Positions 58,929 to 64,000 of a stretch of DNA of 64,000 nt are shown here, piece by piece. Every line of letters begins with the position of its first letter. The stretch's first letter is position 1. The position numbers and the translations under genes were made by a program. Origin of the DNA: Chelatococcus caeni. Its GTDB lineage: Bacteria; Pseudomonadota; Alphaproteobacteria; Rhizobiales; Beijerinckiaceae. The stretch lies in contig NZ_JACIEN010000001.1 in the NCBI RefSeq assembly GCF_014196925.1, forward strand, positions 1,116,001 to 1,180,000, in the 5' to 3' direction. Below the pieces are notes generated by a model. That model was not told where the DNA came from. It ran no database searches and worked only from the letters and a program-made list of their open reading frames with translations.

Positions 58929-60251
58929 ATGCGTCTCAGCCGCTATTTCCTGCCCACGCTCCGCGAAGATCCCAAAGAGGCGGAGATCGTTTCCCATCGC
59001 CTGATGCTGCGGGCGGGGCTCATCCGGCAGCAATCGGCGGGGATCTATTCCTGGCTGCCGATCGGCCTCAAGGTCCTGAACAAGATTTCGGCAATCGTGC
59101 GCGAGGAGCAGAACCGCTCCGGCGCGGTCGAACTCTTGATGCCGACCATCCAGTCGGCCGACCTGTGGCGTGAATCGAGCCGCTACGACGCCTACGGCAA
59201 GGAGATGCTGCGCATCACCGACCGGCACGAGCGCGAGATGCTCTACGGGCCGACGAACGAGGAGATGATCACGGACATCTTCCGGTCCTACGTGCGCTCC
59301 TACAAGGACCTGCCGCTCAACCTCTACCACATCCAGTGGAAGTTCCGGGACGAGATCAGGCCGCGCTTCGGCACCATGCGCTCGCGCGAGTTCCTGATGA
59401 AGGATGCCTATTCCTTCGACATCGACCAGGCCGGCGCGCGCCATTCCTACAACAGGATGTTCGTGGCCTATCTGCGCACCTTTGCCCGCCTCGGCCTCAA
59501 GGCCATCCCGATGCAGGCGGATACGGGCCCCATCGGCGGTGACCTCAGCCACGAGTTCATCATCCTGGCCTCGACGGGCGAGAGCGAGGTGTTCTGCCAC
59601 CGCGACTTCCTCGATTTCCCGATCCCGACCGCGGATACGGATTTCGACGACATCGCCGGCCTGCAGACGATCGTCGACAAGTGGACGTCGCTCTATGCCG
59701 CGACCTCCGAGAAGCACGACGAGGCCGCCTTCGCCGCCATTCCGAATGACCGGAAGGTGTCGGCGCGCGGCATCGAGGTCGGCCACATCTTCTATTTCGG
59801 CACGAAATATTCCCTGCCGATGAAGGCGACGGTCACGGGGCCGGACGGCCAGGAGCATCCCGTGCACATGGGCTCCTACGGCATCGGCCCGTCGCGCCTC
59901 GTCGCCGCCATCATCGAGGCGAGCCACGACGAGGCCGGCATCGTCTGGCCGGATCCGATCGCACCCTTCGACGTCTCGCTCATCAACATCAAGGTGGGCG
60001 ACACGGCGACGGACGAGGCCTGCGCGCATCTCTACCGGGCGCTCGCCCTGCGCGGCCTCGACGTGCTCTACGACGACCGGGACGAGCGTCCCGGCGCCAA
60101 GTTCGCCACGGCCGACCTCGTCGGCATGCCGTGGCAGATCCTCGTCGGCCCCAAGGGCCTTGCCGACGGCAAGGTGGAGGTGAAGCGCCGCGCCACGGGT
60201 GAGCGCGAGCTTCTGTCGATCGAGGATGCCGTGACGCGGATCGCGGGCTGA
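58929..60251 (+). CDS. proS: Prolyl-tRNA synthetase, short (alphaproteobacterial) type
   Basis: 440 residues from ATG 58929 ([20 protein letters not shown]). Class II motifs: [18 protein letters not shown] (motif 1, ~59-76), [20 protein letters not shown] (motif 2, ~137-156) and [20 protein letters not shown] (motif 3). No insertion editing domain (INS), typical of alphaproteobacteria, where a separate YbaK-type editor is used. C-terminal anticodon domain intact. 25 bp before lolC. Confidence 0.96.
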   Translation: MRLSRYFLPTLREDPKEAEIVSHRLMLRAGLIRQQSAGIYSWLPIGLKVLNKISAIVREEQNRSGAVELLMPTIQSADLWRESSRYDAYGKEMLRITDRHEREMLYGPTNEEMITDIFRSYVRSYKDLPLNLYHIQWKFRDEIRPRFGTMRSREFLMKDAYSFDIDQAGARHSYNRMFVAYLRTFARLGLKAIPMQADTGPIGGDLSHEFIILASTGESEVFCHRDFLDFPIPTADTDFDDIAGLQTIVDKWTSLYAATSEKHDEAAFAAIPNDRKVSARGIEVGHIFYFGTKYSLPMKATVTGPDGQEHPVHMGSYGIGPSRLVAAIIEASHDEAGIVWPDPIAPFDVSLINIKVGDTATDEACAHLYRALALRGLDVLYDDRDERPGAKFATADLVGMPWQILVGPKGLADGKVEVKRRATGERELLSIEDAVTRIAG

Positions 60252-60276
60252 CGGCGAGGCAGGGGCGGGGAGCGGC

Positions 60277-61557
60277 ATGAGCGGACGCGCGGCCGAGAGC
60301 GGTTCGACGAGACCCTTTGCGCTCTTCGAGTGGCTGCTCGCGGCCCGCTATCTGCGGGCGCGCCGGCGCGAAGGCTTCATCTCCGTTATTGCCGGCTTCT
60401 CCTTCCTCGGCATCATGCTCGGGGTCGCGACGCTGATCGTCGTGATGTCGGTGATGAACGGCTTTCGCAAGGAGCTGCTCGACAAGATCGTCGGCGTGAA
60501 CGGCCACATGTTCATCCAGCCGATCGATTCCCCGCTGACCGATTTCGACGCCGTGTCGAAGCGGCTCGCCGACCTCTCGGGGGTGAAGCTCGTCGTGCCG
60601 ATGGTGGAGGGCCAGGCGCTCGTCTCCTCCACAGCGGCCTCCGGCGGCGCCCTGGTGCGCGGGGTGCGCGAGGCCGACATCGCCAGCATTCCCTTCATCG
60701 CCGATACCATCCGGCAGGGCACGCTGCGCGATTTCGACGAGAAGGGCGGCGTCGCCATCGGCCGGCGCATGGCCGAATATCTCGGCCTTCGCGTCGGCGA
60801 TTCGCTCACCATCGTCTCGCCGCGCGGCGCCGCGACGGCCTTCGGCACCGCGCCGCGCATCAAGGCCTACCCCATCGTCGCGGTGTTCGAGATCGGCATG
60901 TCCGAGTTCGACAACACCTTCGTCTACATGCCGCTCGGGGAGGCGCAGGCCTATTTCAACCGGGATGGCGACGTCAGCGTCATCGAGGTCTTCCTTCACA
61001 ATGCCGATGACGTCGGCGCCATGCGCCCGCGCATCGAGGAAGCCGCCGGCCGGCCGATCATGATCACCGACTGGCGCCAGCGGAACCGCACCTTCTTCGG
61101 CGCGCTCGAGGTCGAGCGCAACGTGATGTTCCTCATCCTCACGCTGATCGTTCTGGTGGCGGCTCTCAACATCGTCTCGGGCCTCATCATGCTGGTGAAG
61201 GACAAGAGCGAGGACATCGCCATCCTGCGCACGATGGGGGCGACGCGCGGCTCCGTGATGCGGGTGTTCCTCATCACCGGCGCCTCCATCGGCATCGTGG
61301 GCACGCTCGCCGGCTTCCTGCTCGGCCTGACGCTCGCGTGGAACGTGGAGGCGATCCGCAGCTTCCTGTCGCAGCTGACGAGCTCCAACCTCTTCCCGGC
61401 CGAGCTCTACTTCCTCAGCCGCTTGCCGGCCGAGATCGACCCGGGCGAGGTGACGACCGTGGTGCTCATGGCGATCGTCCTGTCGCTCGTGGCAACGCTC
61501 TACCCGAGTTGGCGGGCGGCGCGCCTCGACCCCGTCGAAGCCCTGCGCTACGGGTGA
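60277..61557 (+). CDS. lolC: Lipoprotein-releasing system permease LolC/LolE
   Basis: 426 residues, four membrane helices: one N-terminal (ISVIAGFSFLGIMLGVATLI) and three C-terminal, with a large periplasmic domain between (~60-285). Signature RSFLSQLTSSNLFPAELYFL and the C-terminal YPSWRAARLDPVEALRYG. Alphaproteobacteria use one LolC/E protein as a homodimer with LolD. Extracts lipoproteins from the inner membrane. 6 bp before lolD. Confidence 0.95.
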   Translation: MSGRAAESGSTRPFALFEWLLAARYLRARRREGFISVIAGFSFLGIMLGVATLIVVMSVMNGFRKELLDKIVGVNGHMFIQPIDSPLTDFDAVSKRLADLSGVKLVVPMVEGQALVSSTAASGGALVRGVREADIASIPFIADTIRQGTLRDFDEKGGVAIGRRMAEYLGLRVGDSLTIVSPRGAATAFGTAPRIKAYPIVAVFEIGMSEFDNTFVYMPLGEAQAYFNRDGDVSVIEVFLHNADDVGAMRPRIEEAAGRPIMITDWRQRNRTFFGALEVERNVMFLILTLIVLVAALNIVSGLIMLVKDKSEDIAILRTMGATRGSVMRVFLITGASIGIVGTLAGFLLGLTLAWNVEAIRSFLSQLTSSNLFPAELYFLSRLPAEIDPGEVTTVVLMAIVLSLVATLYPSWRAARLDPVEALRYG

Positions 61558-61563
61558 GACGGC

Positions 61564-62256
61564 ATGACGACGCCCCAGACGCCGGCCCTGTTCCTCTCCA
61601 AGATCGAGCGCCGCTACCCGCAGGGCGAGACGATGCTCGACATCCTGCGCGGTGCGGACCTCGCCGTCTGGCCGGGCGAGATCGTCGCGCTCGTCGCACC
61701 GTCGGGCACCGGCAAGTCGACGCTGCTGCACATCGCCGGCCTCCTGGAGCATCCCGACAGCGGCGAGGTCTATGTCGGCGGCGAGCCGACGACCGGGCTC
61801 GACGATGCGGGGCGCACGCGCCTGAGGCGTCTCGACATCGGTTTCGTCTACCAGTTCCACCACCTCCTGCCGGAGTTCTCGGCGCTTGAGAATGTCGCCC
61901 TGCCGCAGCTCATCCGTGGCCTGGCGCGCAGGGAGGCCGAGGCCCGCGCCGCCGAGGTGCTGAGCTTCCTCGGCCTCGGCGAGCGCCTCGTCCACCGGCC
62001 GGCCGAGCTCTCCGGCGGCGAGCAGCAGCGCGTCGCCATCGCCCGCGCCGTCGCCAACGCACCGCGGGTGCTCCTCGCCGACGAGCCGACCGGCAACCTC
62101 GACCCGAAGACGTCGGACTACGTCTTCTCGATGCTGGTCGCGCTGGTGCGCGCCTCGCGCCTCGCGGCCGTGATCGCGACACACAACCTCGACCTTGCCG
62201 CGCGGATGGACCGGCGCGTCACCATCCGCGACGGCCTCGTGGTCAGCCTCGACTGA
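61564..62256 (+). CDS. lolD: Lipoprotein-releasing system ATPase LolD
   Basis: 230 residues. Walker [13 protein letters not shown] (~41-52), Q-loop [20 protein letters not shown] (~89-108), signature [15 protein letters not shown] (~142-156), Walker [13 protein letters not shown]. Drives LolC. The small lipoprotein at 36.2 kb would be one of its clients. Confidence 0.95.
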   Translation: MTTPQTPALFLSKIERRYPQGETMLDILRGADLAVWPGEIVALVAPSGTGKSTLLHIAGLLEHPDSGEVYVGGEPTTGLDDAGRTRLRRLDIGFVYQFHHLLPEFSALENVALPQLIRGLARREAEARAAEVLSFLGLGERLVHRPAELSGGEQQRVAIARAVANAPRVLLADEPTGNLDPKTSDYVFSMLVALVRASRLAAVIATHNLDLAARMDRRVTIRDGLVVSLD

Positions 62257-62406
62257 ACCGCGAGGCGCAGGCCGCGATGCGCCGGCACCAGCACCGGCGA
62301 ACCACCCGATCCCCCAGGACATCTCCACATTGCCTCACCGGCCGTCAGGCGCTCCTATGTCGGCAGGGGGACGCTCGGTCGCCCGCCATTCGACAGGAGG
62401 CACGCG

Positions 62407-63435
62407 ATGCCAGCAGCCACGGTTTGGTCACCCGCCGATGTGCGGCCCGTCGCGGCCGACCGGCTGAAGATCTTCGCACTCGTCGGCTCGCAGGATCTCG
62501 GTCAGGCGGTTGCGCGGCTCATCGGGCAGGAGCCGGCCCGGCACGAGGAGCGGGATTTCGAGGATGGCGAGCACAAGGCGCGGCCGCTGGAGCCCGTTTC
62601 CGGCGCCGATGTCTACGTGATCCACTCGCTGCACGGCGGCCCCGAGCAAAGCGCCAACGACAAGCTGTGCCGGCTGCTCTTCTTCATCGGCGCGCTCAAG
62701 GATGCGGGGGCGGCGCGCGTCACGGCCGTCACGCCCTATCTCTGCTACGGGCGCAAGGAGCGGCGCACCAAGGCGCTCGATCCAGTGATCACCCGCTACA
62801 TCGCAGCCCTCTTCGAGGCCGTGGGGACGGATGCGGTCGTGGCGCTCGACGTGCACAGCGAAACCGCCTTCGAGAATGCCTTCCGTCGGCCGGCGGTGGC
62901 GCTCACGGCGGCGCCGCTGCTCGTCGGACACCTTGCCGCGAGCCTCGGGGACGAGCCGCTGTGCGTCGTCTCGCCGGATCTCGGCGGCGGCAAGCGGGCC
63001 GACCTGTTCCGCGACGTGCTGGAGGCGATGACGGGCCGGGTGGCCGGCAAGGCCTTCGCGGAGAAGCGGCGCAGCGGCGGCGTCGTCTCGGGCGATCTCT
63101 TCGTCGGCGACGTCGCGGGCGCCACCTGCATCATCGTCGACGATCTCGTCAGCACGGGCGGCACTCTGGCGCGTGCGGCGAAGGCGGCCCGGGCGGGCGG
63201 CGCGCGGAGCGTCATCGCCTGCGTGACGCACGGCCTCTTCATGCCCGGCGCCGAAACGGCCCTCGCGGATCCCGCCATCGACCGCATCGTGGCGAGCGAC
63301 AGCGTGCCGCCGTTCCGCCTGCCGGATGGGCCGGTGCGTGACAAGCTCGACATCGTGCCGATCGCGCCGCTCGTCGCCGAGACGATCGCGCGGATGCATA
63401 CGGGCCGGACGCTCAGCGACCTGTTCGTCTACTGA
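62407..63435 (+). CDS. Ribose-phosphate pyrophosphokinase-like protein (divergent PRPP synthetase)
   Basis: 342 residues with an ideal AGGAGG ribosome site. Fold follows PRPP synthetase: RDFEDGEHKARPLEP (~48-62, cf. FxDGE), the ATP loop PYLCYGRKERRTKALDPVI (~117-135, cf. PYFGYARQDRK), ALDVHSETAF, SPDLGGGKRADLF, and the PRPP loop CIIVDDLVSTGGTL (~241-254), the fully conserved part. The catalytic and flexible loops differ from canonical PrsA (Cys for Gly, Lys-Glu for Gln-Asp). I infer a paralogue with a related pyrophosphokinase or transferase role, not the housekeeping enzyme. It overlaps the convergent gene at its 3' end by 23 bp. Confidence 0.8.
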   Translation: MPAATVWSPADVRPVAADRLKIFALVGSQDLGQAVARLIGQEPARHEERDFEDGEHKARPLEPVSGADVYVIHSLHGGPEQSANDKLCRLLFFIGALKDAGAARVTAVTPYLCYGRKERRTKALDPVITRYIAALFEAVGTDAVVALDVHSETAFENAFRRPAVALTAAPLLVGHLAASLGDEPLCVVSPDLGGGKRADLFRDVLEAMTGRVAGKAFAEKRRSGGVVSGDLFVGDVAGATCIIVDDLVSTGGTLARAAKAARAGGARSVIACVTHGLFMPGAETALADPAIDRIVASDSVPPFRLPDGPVRDKLDIVPIAPLVAETIARMHTGRTLSDLFVY

Positions 63436-64000
63436 GGATGCGCTCAAGCCGTCCTGCATCGGCAAGGGCAAGATCGATGTAGGTGCGCGCGAGGCGTGGC
63501 CATTTCTCCGGCGTGCGGGGATCGGCATCGAGAAGGTGGGCGATGGCGAGGCGCGCCCGCAGCAGGGCCCGGTGGCTGCGGTAGAACAGAAAGAGGCCGC
63601 TGCCGCTGCGGTCGCCGAGCGGCCGCGCGAGGCGCCGGTGCAGCGCTTCTCCCGCCCAGCGCACGCCGAGCCGCTCGCATTCGAGATGGAGGAAGGCTAT
63701 CTCGTCGAGCGGGTCGAGCGCGCGCAGCTGCGCTGAGAACTCGAGGCAGTCGATGACGACGACGGGATCGCTCAGCCAGATGTGCTCAGGTCTGAGGTCT
63801 CCATGCGCCTCGACGATGCGGTGCGCGCGCCGGCCGATGATGTCCGGCCGCCGGGCAAGGAAGGCGCGCTGCGCGCGGCAGATGCGCGCGATCGCGCCTT
63901 CCGGCAGGTGAAAGCGCGGATCGCGCAGGAGCTGCTCGTTCTCGAGCAGGGCTCGCCGCCAGCGCGCCAGATGCACGGCGGGAGCGACGGGAAGGCGGCG
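63413..64000 (-). CDS. Aminoglycoside phosphotransferase-like kinase (5' end cut by window edge)
   Basis: The frame runs from the stop at 63413 to the right edge, about 195 codons, with no start in the window (a GTG at 63976 is internal). It has the catalytic VEAHGDLRPEHIWL with the Asp of the H-G-D motif, and VVVIDCLEFSAQLRALDPLD with the metal-binding D-C-L-E-F. These match the C-terminal kinase-like half of COG2187 proteins (often fused to a P-loop ATPase half, which would lie beyond the edge). Substrate unknown. Antibiotic resistance should not be assumed. Confidence 0.75.
   Translation of the reverse strand, partial: RRLPVAPAVHLARWRRALLENEQLLRDPRFHLPEGAIARICRAQRAFLARRPDIIGRRAHRIVEAHGDLRPEHIWLSDPVVVIDCLEFSAQLRALDPLDEIAFLHLECERLGVRWAGEALHRRLARPLGDRSGSGLFLFYRSHRALLRARLAIAHLLDADPRTPEKWPRLARTYIDLALADAGRLERILSRRTGR

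Noticed and set aside
58487-58930. 147-residue minus-strand protein with a Cys-x2-Cys motif
   Set aside because: The frame passes through a strong terminator, its start overlaps the proS start, it has no ribosome site and the composition is that of a random high-GC frame. An RNA seems more likely.
63413-64000. Aminoglycoside resistance gene
   Set aside because: The H-G-D and D-C-L-E-F motifs belong to a broad kinase-like family (COG2187 type) and nothing nearby suggests resistance.

Overview
The window is a gene-dense, GC-rich (roughly two thirds G+C by eye) piece of an alphaproteobacterial chromosome. It is most likely from the Hyphomicrobiales (Rhizobiales). Reasons: an IalB-type secreted protein, HspQ, DUF1236 and DUF1467 proteins, the tig-clpP-clpX-lon-hup block, a complete 14-gene nuoA-N operon followed by birA, an RNase J gene and a methylmalonyl-CoA epimerase gene, and then proS-lolC-lolD. 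I cannot name the genus.

Layout. 1-5.6 kb (minus strand): a sugar-type ABC system (binding protein cut by the left edge, permease), an FGGY sugar kinase, a DsbA/FrnE-like protein and a degenerate acyl-CoA-synthetase-like protein. A 22-bp tandem repeat sits in front of the permease. 5.9-15.5 kb: ialB and hspQ sharing a bidirectional terminator; a malyl-CoA-lyase-like gene divergent from an AEC carrier and a CaiB/racemase-family gene; a UbiH-type hydroxylase; TerC and SulP membrane proteins with abutting stops; and a quinone oxidoreductase with a perfect palindrome before its start. 15.6-20.3 kb: a BMP-type (nucleoside-like) ABC importer, ordered ATPase, permease, permease, binding protein. 20.4-26.1 kb: a Tat-exported PhoX phosphatase with a Pho-box-like site, the glnB-glnA nitrogen operon, and the NAD(P)HX repair enzyme nnr. 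26.2-27.6 kb: a multicopper-oxidase fold that appears to have lost most copper ligands.

27.8-35.8 kb is the protein-quality block: tRNA-Leu, trigger factor, ClpP, ClpX, Lon, HU, then tRNA-Val and tRNA-Asp separated by a 677-bp stretch without a gene but with two strong hairpins. 36.0-38.5 kb holds three small exported proteins: a lipoprotein, a glycine-rich protein with a collagen-like GGP tract, and a DUF1236 protein. They lie around a sharp AT-rich dip.

38.9-55.3 kb is the complex I operon (nuoABCDEFGHIJKLMN), interrupted twice. A four-helix-bundle (S23/IVS family) gene flanked by inverted arrays of a CAGTCGG heptamer lies between nuoC and nuoD. A Rossmann-like, possible methyltransferase gene lies between nuoD and nuoE, fused to both neighbours by one-base stop/start overlaps. 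Transcription probably continues into birA, rnj, mce and a DUF1467 gene. 58.5-64 kb: a non-coding stretch with a minus-strand terminator (possible small RNA), proS, lolC, lolD, a divergent PRPP-synthetase-like gene, and a phosphotransferase-like gene cut by the right edge.

The best candidates for something undescribed are the two guest genes inside the nuo operon, the copper-poor oxidase, the collagen-like secreted protein, and the possible minus-strand RNA near 58.6 kb. No CRISPR array, phage or IS transposase was found.
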